Source of the DNA: JAWXCH01 sp034440595
GTDB lineage: Bacteria > Planctomycetota > Planctomycetia > Pirellulales > JALHPA01
NCBI GenBank assembly: GCA_034440595.1
Contig: JAWXCH010000361.1
Span: 1 to 52,301, forward strand
Length of the DNA stretch: 52,301 nucleotides
Direction: 5' to 3'
The notes under the pieces are model-generated. The model saw only the letters and a list, made by a program, of their open reading frames with translations. It searched no databases and had not been told where the DNA came from. Positions 35,284 to 43,377 of the stretch are shown here, piece by piece (the first letter of the stretch is position 1; every line of letters starts with the position of its first letter). The translations under genes were made by a program, and so were the position numbers.

Positions 35284-35308
35284 GCTTGGCCTATCAGCCG
35301 TTACACCC

Positions 35309-35453
35309 ATCAGCCGTTGGGCGCTAGCCCACGGTTCCTGCTGCGGTACTGATCCTACTGCCATACTCCAAACCGGTCGCTAGCGCGATTCGGCTCATTG
35401 CGTACGGCCCCTATCAGCCGTTGGGCGCTAGCCCACGGTTCCTGCGGCGGTAC
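35309..35453 (+). repeat. Direct repeat pair, CAGCCGTTGGGCGCTAGCCC
   Basis: Copies at 35309-35350 and 35413-35453 share ATCAGCCGTTGGGC, GCTA, GCCCACGGTTCCTGC and a final GCGGTAC. Each forms the hairpin CCGTTGGGC-GCTA-GCCCACGG. The spacing is 104 bases. They fill much of the 315 bases between the fusA terminator and the stress-protein gene; the rest holds nothing recognised. Confidence 0.7.
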
Positions 35454-35598
35454 ATGCTACGACGGCGAATTACTATCTACTGATCTGGCGTTCACACAGA
35501 TTCTGCTGCACGGCGTGCTCGCTTTGGCATAGAATACATCTGTGCAGAGCCACACATACTAGCGGTTCTCATCCCGATGTCCTCTGGAGGGCCATGCC

Positions 35599-36042
35599 AT
35601 GAAAGCACATAAGATTTTGTTTCCCACCGATCTGTCTCCGGACAGTAATTCGGCCCTGCCACAGGCTACAGCGCTTGCGCGTGGTGCCGGTGCGACTCTC
35701 TTGCTATTGCATATCGAAGAGCCGCCGCTGCCGTATGGGGGTGGCGAAGTCTACTACGGCACCAGCGATTTGAATCTGGAACCAGCCGAAGACATGCTGG
35801 AAAAAATCGTCCTGCCGGACCCGAGCGTTCCTTGCGTCCGTCGCGTTACCGTTGGCGATCCTGCCTCCGAAATCGTCAACGTCGCCAAGGAAGAAAACGT
35901 CGACCTGATTGTGATGTCTACTCATGGCCGCAAGGGTATCAGCCGGCTACTGATGGGCAGTGTCGCCGAACTCGTCGTCCGCAGGGCGCACTGCCCGGTC
36001 TTGACCGTCCGCCAGCCGGGTGAAGAGCCGCTGGAGATGTAG
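35599..36042 (+). CDS. Universal stress protein (UspA family)
   Basis: 147 residues, single Usp domain. It opens with KILFPTDLSPDSNSALPQA. The ATP-binding pattern G-2x-G-9x-G(S/T) is visible in STHGRKGISRLLMGSVAELVVRRAHCPVLTVR. GGAGGG lies about 10 bases before the ATG. It stands alone between repeat-rich gaps. Usp proteins with this loop bind ATP and respond to starvation or redox stress (known); a specific role is not evident. Confidence 0.92.
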   Translation: MKAHKILFPTDLSPDSNSALPQATALARGAGATLLLLHIEEPPLPYGGGEVYYGTSDLNLEPAEDMLEKIVLPDPSVPCVRRVTVGDPASEIVNVAKEENVDLIVMSTHGRKGISRLLMGSVAELVVRRAHCPVLTVRQPGEEPLEM

Positions 36043-36232
36043 AGTGAAGATGTAGGGTTTGCGAAACGCACCGCGCATTCCGTTTGAGCTTGCACATCAC
36101 TTCGCATCAATATACTCACAAGCAGCTTGCAACCAATTCAGCCGGTGCGTGGAACGAACCATGAACCACGTTTGACAATATTTCACGATAAGCACCGAAG
36201 AATGTTAAACGCGCCGCAAGCCAAGTGTTTAA

Positions 36233-36332
36233 GTACGCCGAAGGCGTTCCATACCACAGCCTAGGATCGCTGCGCAGCAGCGCACCCTAGGTAGGAAAAG
36301 AGTCAAACAGTTACCGCGAAGCGGTTACACAA
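36233..36332 (+). repeat. Composite three-hairpin repeat, copy B
   Basis: Same order as the copy at 4731-4819: ACGCC GAA GGCGT (36235-36247), CCTAGG with CGCTGC GCA GCAGCG (36268-36282) and a closing CCTAGG, then ACCGC GAA GCGGT (36313-36325) and TACACAA. The middle hairpin is intact here, whereas copy A has lost the closing half. Confidence 0.6.
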
Positions 36333-36484
36333 GCGGCTGAGTCAGATCATATCCACCCATCCGGGCATCCCTCCACCAGCTTCTGCAAACCAATGTCGAC
36401 ACCTGGCATACCGGAAAAACAACGCCTGCACCACCAACAGCGGAACCCGCCCCCCAACTGGCGCAACGTCCCTCACGGTTTCGC

Positions 36485-37011
36485 ATGTCGCTGCGGACGC
36501 TGCTGATCATCGTGGCCTCATTTGTGCTGTGGTGTCACTGCAAATGCGACTGCGAAGTACCCAGGCGGAACTATCTCGCTATGAAGCGATAGGCGCTCCG
36601 CTGAAATTAGAAGCGGATCAGTTTCGCGTGATTTCGCGAGTCGTGTTCGATAACAAGACCAGCAAAATAGCGAACTTCCGTGTCGAATCAAAAAAACCGC
36701 TCGTCGTCACTGTTACCGGGCCAACCAGCACTAACGGGAATCCTTCTAACTTCGATTCGAAAAGCGGACTCAATTACGCGGATATTACGATTCTATCTGA
36801 CCTTATACGAGGTTTATCTGATCGACATAGCTTTAAGCAACTAGTAAACGTCGGCGGAGGCCAGTCAACCAGTGAAGAATTGGTCGCAGACGACTTTTCG
36901 CTGGGTCGTAAACTAAAGATATGCGAGACCGGGAGCGTCTATAAACTCAGCGAGGCCGTAGAAATCCTGACGCTTAACGGCGATCGATATGTGCTAACGG
37001 TGAAGCCGTAG
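36485..37011 (+). pseudogene. Frameshifted membrane-anchored protein (SLRTLL-type anchor)
   Basis: An ATG at 36485 starts MSLRTLLIIVASFVLW, a classic planctomycete N-terminal anchor, then the frame runs into nonsense and stops. The frame that takes over, from the GTG codons at 36529, reads VSLQMRLRSTQAELSRYEAIGAP, the usual continuation of such proteins, and stays open to 37011. One missing base near 36525-36533 (GTGCTGTGGTGTCAC) would join them into a protein of about 175 residues. Upstream of the ATG the anchor frame still looks coding (QRPSRFR), so the start may also be damaged. Either a decayed gene or a sequencing error. The soluble part is of unknown function. The region is more AT-rich than its surroundings. 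Confidence 0.6.
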
Positions 37012-37368
37012 CCTTTTGCCGCCTGCCTAGCCAATCTCAGCGGCCTACTAATGTCCATAAACTCCATGCTGTTTAGCCGCGTGCGTGATGCTCTCTGCAC
37101 CTCGTTTTGCCTATTTTCCTCGGCATTTTCGCACAAAATGGGATTTTAGTGTCCCCACGTCACGTGCCTCAAAACCCACTTCTAACATCAGGCAAAGTTG
37201 ATGCAAATCGAGAAAATCGAATTTTCTGAGAATTATTGAGAAACTTCAGACCAGACGCTAGACGCGGACCTCAGACACCTATACACTCGCACCTATCGGG
37301 TGGGACTGTGCAGATTACGGTGCCCGATCCAGATTTCCTCATTAGGCCCGCAAAGGGAAGAAACGCCA
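37012..37368. promoter_or_regulatory. 357 bp upstream region of the PEP-CTERM gene
   Basis: No gene. Contains a small AT-rich hairpin AGAAAAT-CGA-ATTTTCT (about 37212-37229). The ribosome site AAGGGAAG lies at 37353-37360. Promoter elements probably lie here, but none could be fixed. Confidence 0.4.
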
Positions 37369-38046
37369 ATGATTAAACGACACCTAGGACTTTTTGCCGT
37401 GCTTGCCATCTTGGCGGTCGGCACTGTCGCTCAGGGGGCAACCCTGACGCACGGTCCGACGGCCTTCGGATCCTTTTCGGCTGGAACCGGCGGCATCTTC
37501 AATATCCCGCAGTTCGATCCAATCTTGGGAACGCTGACCCAGGTCGATCTGAGCATCATCGGCAATTCCGTCGGCGGCAGCAACGGATTGCAAAACTTGT
37601 CGGGGAATGCCGGCACTGCGTCGGTGTCGATCGGCACCAACATCACCGTCGGCGGACCTTCATCGTTGGCCGCATTGGCTTTTCCTGCCAGTAGCAACAG
37701 CGGTCCGGTCGCTGCGTATGGTGGTGTTCCTGATTTTACTTACTCGGGGCCTGATTCGATTAAAGTTATCGGTTCTCCTGCCACCGACAGTGACAGCGAT
37801 TCGATCTTTGCGTCGCTCGGTCCCTACATCGGTGTGGGTAGTGTCGTTTTCAACTATTCAAGCGCATCGAACAATTCTTCGACTGCCACCTTCTCACCAA
37901 CATCATCGGGCACGACTCCTGCCGACTTTGACTTCGAGGCAACCGTGACCTACCACTACGATCTGGTTCCAGAACCTAGCACCTTTGTGCTGCTGGGCCT
38001 GGGCGCGGTTGGTATGATCGCATTTGCCCGCCGCCGTATGGCCTAG
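37369..38046 (+). CDS. PEP-CTERM sorting-domain protein (choice-of-anchor E-like)
   Basis: 225 residues. Signal peptide LGLFAVLAILAVGTVAQGA, then a Gly/Ser/Asn-rich beta-type domain (ILGTLTQVDLSIIG, FEATVTYHYDL). At the C-terminus is the tripartite sorting signal: VPEPST, a hydrophobic helix FVLLGLGAVGMIAFA, and the basic end RRRMA. Such proteins are cut by an exosortase and moved to the cell surface or matrix (known). The ATG at 37369 was chosen for its AAGGGAAG ribosome site and signal peptide; the frame is open upstream to 37300. A strong terminator follows. Confidence 0.9.
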   Translation: MIKRHLGLFAVLAILAVGTVAQGATLTHGPTAFGSFSAGTGGIFNIPQFDPILGTLTQVDLSIIGNSVGGSNGLQNLSGNAGTASVSIGTNITVGGPSSLAALAFPASSNSGPVAAYGGVPDFTYSGPDSIKVIGSPATDSDSDSIFASLGPYIGVGSVVFNYSSASNNSSTATFSPTSSGTTPADFDFEATVTYHYDLVPEPSTFVLLGLGAVGMIAFARRRMA

Positions 38047-38074
38047 TTTGCCAGTCGGTTAATACTGAAAGTTC

Positions 38075-38111
38075 AAAGCGGGCCACCCTCACCGGTGGCC
38101 CGCTTTTTTTG
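38075..38111 (+). terminator. Rho-independent terminator of the PEP-CTERM gene
   Basis: AAAGCGGGCCACC, loop around CTCACC, GGTGGCCCGCTTT with a following T tract. The 13-base stem begins 28 bases after the stop codon. Confidence 0.93.
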
Positions 38112-38150
38112 TTATTGCATTGCCAGCGCATCAGGGCGGGTCGAACGGTG

Positions 38151-38186
38151 TTTTCACCGCTAAGGACACGAAGGGACGCAAAGGAT
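38151..38186 (+). repeat. TTCACCGCTAAGGACACGAAGG-type intergenic repeat
   Basis: TTTTCACCGC, TAAGGACACG and AAGGGACGCAAAGG form a run of imperfect 10-12 base units. Similar 'ACCGC..AAGGACGCAAAG' sequences are scattered in many bacterial genomes (general recollection). Single copy in this window. The rest of the gap up to the Mrr gene holds nothing recognised. Confidence 0.4.
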
Positions 38187-38356
38187 AAGGAGTAGCGGGT
38201 TTTACGGCGCTCTGCTGAGTTTGTCTCGATGCACCCAGTGCGTTACACTGCCATGGAGCAGGCTCGAAGCCAGCGGGCATTCTTGGCGAACGGTGTCATG
38301 GCTTCGTCAAACGGCAGTGTATTGGGCAATTCTTTCTCGAGGAGCGAGCGTCCTGT

Positions 38357-38662
38357 ATGAATAGCAATTGCGGTCCTGAATTCACTCGTTTCTTTGCGCC
38401 AATTCTCGTCGCGCTGCGCGAGATAGGAGGCTCCGGCAAGACCTCAGAAATCATCGATCGTAGCCTCGAACTGCTCGGGATTTCAGAAGCGGAGCAAAAC
38501 GTGGAAATACCAAGTGGCAGCTCGCGCGTACGGAATCAAGTACAGTGGGCGCGCCTTTATTTGGCACGTGGTGGGCTCCTCGATTCGTCCAAACGCGGAG
38601 TGTGGCAATTGACCGAACAGGGGGCCACGATCGATTTAGAGTACTTGTTTACCGTGTTTTAG
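38357..38662 (+). CDS. Mrr-type restriction protein, N-terminal winged-helix part
   Basis: 101 residues matching the Mrr N-terminal domain: FFAPILVALREIGGSGKTSEIIDRSLELLGIS, then RVRNQVQWARLYLARGGLLDSSKRGVWQLTEQG. In Mrr this domain binds modified DNA and is followed by the nuclease domain in the same chain. Here a TAG at 38660-38662 ends the frame. The nuclease half resumes in the same reading frame 33 bases later with its own ribosome site. Either a nonsense mutation or a genuine two-subunit arrangement. Region more AT-rich than its neighbours. Confidence 0.75.
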   Translation: MNSNCGPEFTRFFAPILVALREIGGSGKTSEIIDRSLELLGISEAEQNVEIPSGSSRVRNQVQWARLYLARGGLLDSSKRGVWQLTEQGATIDLEYLFTVF

Positions 38663-38695
38663 CCGACGCTAGCATCGGTTTTTCCGAGGAATTTG

Positions 38696-39385
38696 ATGCT
38701 GACGCCTGCCAACTGGCGTATAAAATCGTCTAATTCTGATATCAATGGTGATTTGAGGCCGGAAAAACAGGGTCCGAAGGCGGTAAACAAGTACGATTTA
38801 GATTCGTACGATTGGCGAGCGTTGTTTCGCAATGTTCAACGGCAATTCACCGAAGAACGCCAGAACCGAGATGAAGTCGACGAAGTACCCGAAATTGATT
38901 CGGATGATATCTCTACTCCAGCCGAAGGCTATCAAACGACCTTGCTCCAAATTCTGAGAAGTTTGCCTCCAGCCGGATTTGAAAAAATTTGCCAGAGATT
39001 GCTCAGGGAGTCCGGCTTTGAGAAGGTTACGGTCACCGGTAAATCCGGCGATGGTGGCATCGACGGAGTTGGAATTCTGCAAATCAACAACTTTGTAAAT
39101 TTCAGAGTGTTGTTTCAGTGTAAGCGATATTCCGGCTCTGTCTCACCTTCGCAAATACGAGATTTTCGCGGTGCTATGATGGGCCGGGCAGACAAAGGAC
39201 TGGTCCTTACTACCGGTACATTCACTGTTGAAGCCAAACGTGAGGCAGTCCGCGACGGTGCTCCTCCCATAGAGCTTGTGGACGGCGAGGAACTCGTTCG
39301 CTTGTTTGAAAAACAAGAACTCGGGCTAAAGCCGCGAACCACCTACGATGTCGACGAATCCTTTTTCCGGCAGTTTCAGGAATGA
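38696..39385 (+). CDS. mrr: Mrr-type restriction endonuclease, catalytic part
   Basis: 229 residues. The nuclease core is PAGFEKICQRLLRESGFEKVTVTGKSGDGGIDGVG, then FRVLFQCKRYSGSVSPSQIRDFRGAMMGRADKGLVLTTG. The PD-(D/E)xK-type catalytic residues are Asp123 (GGID) and the Q-C-K of FQCKRY (Gln141, Lys143), the Mrr variant with Gln in place of Glu. Mrr-type enzymes cut methylated DNA (known). The ATG has GAGGA six bases upstream, which supports independent translation of this half. A long charged segment (about 1-75) precedes the core. It is followed by a glycosylase-like gene. Confidence 0.88.
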   Translation: MLTPANWRIKSSNSDINGDLRPEKQGPKAVNKYDLDSYDWRALFRNVQRQFTEERQNRDEVDEVPEIDSDDISTPAEGYQTTLLQILRSLPPAGFEKICQRLLRESGFEKVTVTGKSGDGGIDGVGILQINNFVNFRVLFQCKRYSGSVSPSQIRDFRGAMMGRADKGLVLTTGTFTVEAKREAVRDGAPPIELVDGEELVRLFEKQELGLKPRTTYDVDESFFRQFQE

Positions 39386-39507
39386 GATTGCCGAAATTGA
39401 TCGACAACTCGTTCGCGTTGTACTGCATTTCAGCTATCAACTCCTCTTTACAATCCTTGCTGTTACGAATAACCAGTCTGCGCCAACCTCCCACCTGCCG
39501 TTTCACT

Positions 39508-40248
39508 ATGCAAGTTCCTGAATACATTGAACGGCGCATCCGTCGTCCCATTCCACCGGACTCATGCGTTGTTGATTGCTCAACGCCGGTAGTCTCTTTC
39601 GGTGACGCTCACACAGCCACGGTTGCGACGCTTGGCCTCAATCCCAGTCGTGTAGAATTCCTTGACCGCAATGGAAATGAACTTATCGGTCCTAACCGTC
39701 GGCTGGCAACACTAACCTCGTTGGGTGCTTCCGACCTTACAAACGCGCCGCTTGAGTCTGTCGCGGAAGTCCTGAGTGACTGCAATTCCTATTTCGAGCG
39801 CAATCCATACCGCCAATGGTTTGATCAACTCGAATTGATACTCGATGCCTGTGGTGTCTCATATTACAACGGCTCTGCCTGCCATCTCGATCTCGTCCAA
39901 TGGGCGACCGATCCAACATGGGGAAGTTTGCGTCCACCCGCATTGCGGAATCGTTTAATAAGTGCCGACTCCCGATTTCTTGTCGAACAATTGTCAAATG
40001 AGAACATCCGTTTGCTGCTGGTCAATGGAATGGGTGTCATTCGACAACTTCAGTCCACGGCGCATGCGAGTCTCGATGAGCTGAAGCCGATTGTGGGACT
40101 CAGTCGTCAGAACACACGAATATTTATGGGCATGATTGTAGATAGGGTCCGGGTTATTGCATGGAGTACCAATCTTCAGTCATCATTTGGCGTTACAACT
40201 GAACTGAGAAATGAAATCGCAAGACGCGCAGCTGAGTTGGTTGACTGA
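39508..40248 (+). CDS. Uncharacterised protein with uracil-DNA-glycosylase-like features
   Basis: 246 residues from the ATG at 39508. The segment VATLGLNPSRVEFLDRNG resembles motif 1 of the UDG superfamily (GxNPs), CHLDLVQWATDPTW could be its middle motif, and IRLLLVNGMGVIRQL resembles the strand before the last motif. Similar 'LGLNPS...NSYFERNPYRQWFD' proteins exist in other bacteria (recollection), with no proven function. An alternative start at 39382 overlaps the mrr stop as ATGA, but the 42 extra residues do not look coding. Location next to Mrr suggests a DNA-modification or defence role (inference only). Confidence 0.55.
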   Translation: MQVPEYIERRIRRPIPPDSCVVDCSTPVVSFGDAHTATVATLGLNPSRVEFLDRNGNELIGPNRRLATLTSLGASDLTNAPLESVAEVLSDCNSYFERNPYRQWFDQLELILDACGVSYYNGSACHLDLVQWATDPTWGSLRPPALRNRLISADSRFLVEQLSNENIRLLLVNGMGVIRQLQSTAHASLDELKPIVGLSRQNTRIFMGMIVDRVRVIAWSTNLQSSFGVTTELRNEIARRAAELVD

Positions 40249-40676
40249 CGCTCGTTTGTCATCTCCCCCGAGGGCGAATACTTGTGGCGTTGGGTGCCAC
40301 TGCTGGCTTGCCCAGCAGTGTGACTTTGAGAAACGGTTGCAGTGCCACTTTCGGTGTAACATCCGCTCGGCTTTCTCCTCCTCTCGCGCAATGCATCAAC
40401 GCCAAAACCAAGCCATTCGCACCACAAATCATTCGCCGCTTTCCGCGCTTGAAAAAAAGCCAGCACCTGTGCTAGGGTGAACGCTGAAGATCAAGACGAA
40501 TACCACCTTTGACAATGCGTTGACCTCAACACGCCAAAGGCTTTTCGGCACGGGGACCGTGCCGGCTACATTACAGCAACCTGACTTTGCGGCGCTGCCC
40601 ATTCCCAATCAAGTTCCCTCCGCAAATGGTCGATGCGCCCTTTTTGCGGCATGTTTTTCTTGCCAGGGAGGGGACG
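40249..40676. other. 428 bp gene-free stretch
   Basis: Contains the hairpin ACTGCTGG-CTTGC-CCAGCAGT after GGGTGCC (about 40294-40321), a relative of the GGGTGCCACGGCTGG elements near 31.4 kb. It also holds GGCACGG GGA CCGTGCC (40547-40563), whose stem also occurs at 30323-30339. AGGGAGGGG before 40677 is the ribosome site of the next gene. Nothing else recognised. Confidence 0.5.
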
Positions 40677-41405
40677 ATGCAAAACCTGCTGCGATCGATC
40701 GCCCCTCTCGCATGTCTGGCGGTGATTCTATCCCTGCCGCGACCGGCAACTGCCGAAACGCTCAACGAAACGGGAGTTTGGACGGCGCTCTTCGCCAACG
40801 GCGAGCTACTGCTTCACCAGGACGCAAAGGGGAACGCAGAGAATCCCTGGCGCTGGTGGTACGATGGTCAGCTCCGCTGGTTCGAGGAGTTTGACGGGTT
40901 CGGGCAGACCATTGTTCGACCTGGGATCGGTTACAAAGTGACCGACAAGATGACCCTTTGGGGTGGATATGCCTGGGCTCACATCGAGCCGCTCCACGAC
41001 CCGCCGATTGACGAGCATCAGTTCTGGCAGCAGATCACGTGGTCGCACAAATTCGATCCGGCCACGTTGGACTTGCGTTCGCGGCTTGAGCAACGATTCA
41101 GAGAGGAAGGTGACGACACCGGCTGGCGGTTCCGCCAGATGTTTGCCTATCGTCAGCCACTAGAAGTGACCCCGAGGCTTACATTTGTGATGTGGGACGA
41201 AGTCTTCTTTAATCTTAACGATACGGATTGGGGATCGCACAGCGGGTTCGATCAGAATCGTGCATTTGTCGGCCTCGGTTGGAAACCAACACCCGAAACG
41301 ACGTGGCGCGTGGAAGTTGGCTACCTCAATCAGTTCATCGATCGCGTCGGCCGGGCCAATATGAACAATCACCTGCTCTCGATCAGCCTGTTCTGGAACC
41401 CGTAA
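40677..41405 (+). CDS. DUF2490-family outer-membrane-like protein
   Basis: 242 residues from the ATG at 40677, which has GGAGGGG just upstream. Signal peptide SIAPLACLAVILSLPRPATA. The rest is a barrel of short strands: RWWYDGQLRWFEEF, MTLWGGYAWAHIEP, HQFWQQITWSH, DLRSRLEQRFRE, then RLTFVMWDEVFFNLND and HLLSISLFWNP at the end. This is the DUF2490 pattern (EHRFwqqi, w-RfR-m). Probably an outer-membrane beta-barrel of unknown function. The frame continues upstream to 40587 but lacks support there. Confidence 0.85.
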   Translation: MQNLLRSIAPLACLAVILSLPRPATAETLNETGVWTALFANGELLLHQDAKGNAENPWRWWYDGQLRWFEEFDGFGQTIVRPGIGYKVTDKMTLWGGYAWAHIEPLHDPPIDEHQFWQQITWSHKFDPATLDLRSRLEQRFREEGDDTGWRFRQMFAYRQPLEVTPRLTFVMWDEVFFNLNDTDWGSHSGFDQNRAFVGLGWKPTPETTWRVEVGYLNQFIDRVGRANMNNHLLSISLFWNP

Positions 41406-41452
41406 GGGAGCTGCATTATGCGGTGACGCTAACTATTAGCAGAACCATCCCC

Positions 41453-41770
41453 CTACCCCGCAGTCACCTTCAGCCCCACAATTCCACCGACGATCAACAG
41501 CAGGCAGGCTGCGCGCCATATGGTAATTGGCTCGTTGAACAGAAACACGCTCACGATCGCCGTTCCCGCCGCACCGATTCCGGTCCAGATGGCGTAGCCC
41601 GTGCCGATTGGGATCTCGCGAACTGCCTGTGCCAGGCAATAGAAGCTAGCCACCATGATCAAGAGCGTAAACACAGTTGGGATCGGTTTGGTCCAGCCGT
41701 CTGTGTATTTCAGGCCGAGTGCCCAAAGCACCTCCAGAACGCCAGCTACCAGCAAATAGATCCAGGCCAT
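41453..41770 (-). CDS. sugE: SMR-family efflux protein, Gdx/SugE type (guanidinium exporter)
   Basis: 105 residues with four helices. It opens MAWIYLLVAGVLEVLWALGLKYTDG; Glu13 is the coupling glutamate of the SMR family. The Gdx-type signature is AWIYLLxAGxxExxWAxGLKYT and the conserved PIGTGYAIWTGIGA. SugE/Gdx members export guanidinium in exchange for protons (known). GGAGGAAGGG precedes the ATG. A guanidine riboswitch would be expected for some homologues, but none could be recognised in the 100-base leader. It faces away from purA. Confidence 0.9.
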   Translation of the reverse strand: MAWIYLLVAGVLEVLWALGLKYTDGWTKPIPTVFTLLIMVASFYCLAQAVREIPIGTGYAIWTGIGAAGTAIVSVFLFNEPITIWRAACLLLIVGGIVGLKVTAG

Positions 41771-41955
41771 ATCAAATCCCTTCCTCCGCGAGATAAAACA
41801 CTTCCCCCGAAATCTGCGACCACAGCGGCCATATTAGCCGTTTACCGTAGTTTGCGGCAGTCCCGGTAGCCTTGTGGCCGCGGCAACGTCACCTTAAAAT
41901 TACGGGTTTGGAATCGCTGCGGTCATTTATTCAAATCGTGAAGAGGAATGCTGTT

Positions 41956-43272
41956 GTGCCCGGAACTTGTGTGATTGGATTGCAGTGGGGAGACGAAGCC
42001 AAGGGGAAACTGGTCGACCTGCTGACCGAGCAGCACGATATTGTCGTGCGTTATCAAGGGGGTGCCAACGCTGGGCACACGGTCGTCGTCGGTGGCGAGA
42101 CGTATAAGCTGTCGCTGATCCCGAGTGGTATTTTGAACCCACGCGTGAAGTCGGTCATTACCGGCGGGGTGGTGATCAATCCGCCGAGTGTGCTGGGGGA
42201 GATTGAACAGCTTGTCGCACGTGGCGTGCAGGTCAGCGATAATCTGATGATCAGCGACCGTGCGCATGTGATTTTTCCGTGGCACATGCAGGAAGACCGC
42301 CAGATGGATGGTGGCGTTTCTGGTGGCGAGGCGATCGGCACCACACAGCGCGGCATTGGCCCATGCTACCGCGATAAGGTTGGCCGCGCTTATGCTATTC
42401 GTCTGGGCGATCTGTTCCGGCCAGAATTTCGCGAGCAAGTGGCGCACATTTGCGAGGCCAAGACCAGGTTGTTGGCGGGTTCGACTGTCGCGGCGAACTC
42501 GGCCGCACTCAATGCCGAGCAGATTTTCCAAGAGTACAGCGGCTATGCAAAACTGCTGAAGCCGTATGTCGCCGATACAACGGCGTATCTACTGGACGCT
42601 GTCGAAAACAATCAGCGACTCTTGTTTGAAGGTGCTCAAGGGGCTCTGTTAGATATCGACCATGGCACGTTCCCTTATGTGACCAGCAGCAACAGCTCGG
42701 GCGTCGGTGTCTCCAGTGGATCAGGAATTCCAGGCCGCTGGATCAACAAAGTCATTGGCGTGATCAAGGCGTACAGCACACGTGTCGGGGGCGGGCCATT
42801 TCCGACCGAACTGGACAACGAAATCGGCCAGCTTCTGCGCGACCGTGGCAATGAATACGGAACCGTGACGCGACGACCGCGCCGCTGCGGTTGGTTCGAT
42901 GCAGTCGCCGCACGCTACACGGCCCGACTGAGCGGGGTGGATTCGCTATCGGTCATGCTGCTGGATGTGCTGGGTGCCAGTCCAGAAATCAAGATCTGCA
43001 CCGCCTACGAAATTAACGGCAAACGTGTGACGCAGTTCCCGAGTCATGTGAATGACCTGCGTGTGGCCAAGCCGATTTATGAAACGATGCCGGGATGGCA
43101 GCAAGAGATTACCGAGGTCCGCAACATTGAGGATTTGCCGCAAGGTGCGCGGGACTACTTGAACCGATTGAGCGAAATCATGGAACGCCCGGTGGATGTG
43201 GTGTCTGTTGGTCCGGACCGCGAACAGACGATGTTCGCACACCCGATTGAAGAGCTGGCAACGGTAAGATAG
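41956..43272 (+). CDS. purA: Adenylosuccinate synthetase
   Basis: Makes adenylosuccinate from IMP and aspartate with GTP, the first committed step to AMP. The GTP loop GLQWGDEAKGKLVDLL (family: GxQWGDEGKGK) and the IMP-contact GGANAGHTV and GIGPCYRDKVGR are seen; also QGALLDIDHGTFPYVTSSN and TRRPRRCGWFDA. Length 438, normal. GTG at 41956 is chosen: AAGAGGAA lies eight bases upstream and homology starts right there; the frame is open to 41872. Note Ala for Gly in GDEAKGK, common in some phyla. It is followed by two GNA-loop hairpins and then uppS. Confidence 0.95.
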   Translation: MPGTCVIGLQWGDEAKGKLVDLLTEQHDIVVRYQGGANAGHTVVVGGETYKLSLIPSGILNPRVKSVITGGVVINPPSVLGEIEQLVARGVQVSDNLMISDRAHVIFPWHMQEDRQMDGGVSGGEAIGTTQRGIGPCYRDKVGRAYAIRLGDLFRPEFREQVAHICEAKTRLLAGSTVAANSAALNAEQIFQEYSGYAKLLKPYVADTTAYLLDAVENNQRLLFEGAQGALLDIDHGTFPYVTSSNSSGVGVSSGSGIPGRWINKVIGVIKAYSTRVGGGPFPTELDNEIGQLLRDRGNEYGTVTRRPRRCGWFDAVAARYTARLSGVDSLSVMLLDVLGASPEIKICTAYEINGKRVTQFPSHVNDLRVAKPIYETMPGWQQEITEVRNIEDLPQGARDYLNRLSEIMERPVDVVSVGPDREQTMFAHPIEELATVR

Positions 43273-43377
43273 TTGCCTTTCACTCCGTGAAAGCGCACCG
43301 TCTAGAAATAAAATGTCAACCTGAATATCTAGCGCTATTTCGCGGAGCGAAATGCGACTGTAAGCGACTGTATATTT
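43273..43377. repeat. Two GNA-loop hairpins between purA and uppS
   Basis: CTTTCAC TCC GTGAAAG at 43277-43293 (with AGTTGC before it, exactly as at 31283) and ATTTCGC GGA GCGAAAT at 43337-43353 followed by GCGACTG. A TTTCG...CGAAAGGCGACTG variant occurs at 31370-31393, so both neighbours of this gap recur together in the 31.3 kb gap. Confidence 0.6.

Noticed and set aside
41771..41870. Guanidine riboswitch upstream of the SMR exporter
   Set aside because: Looked for the conserved paired elements on the minus strand; nothing convincing was seen in this short leader.
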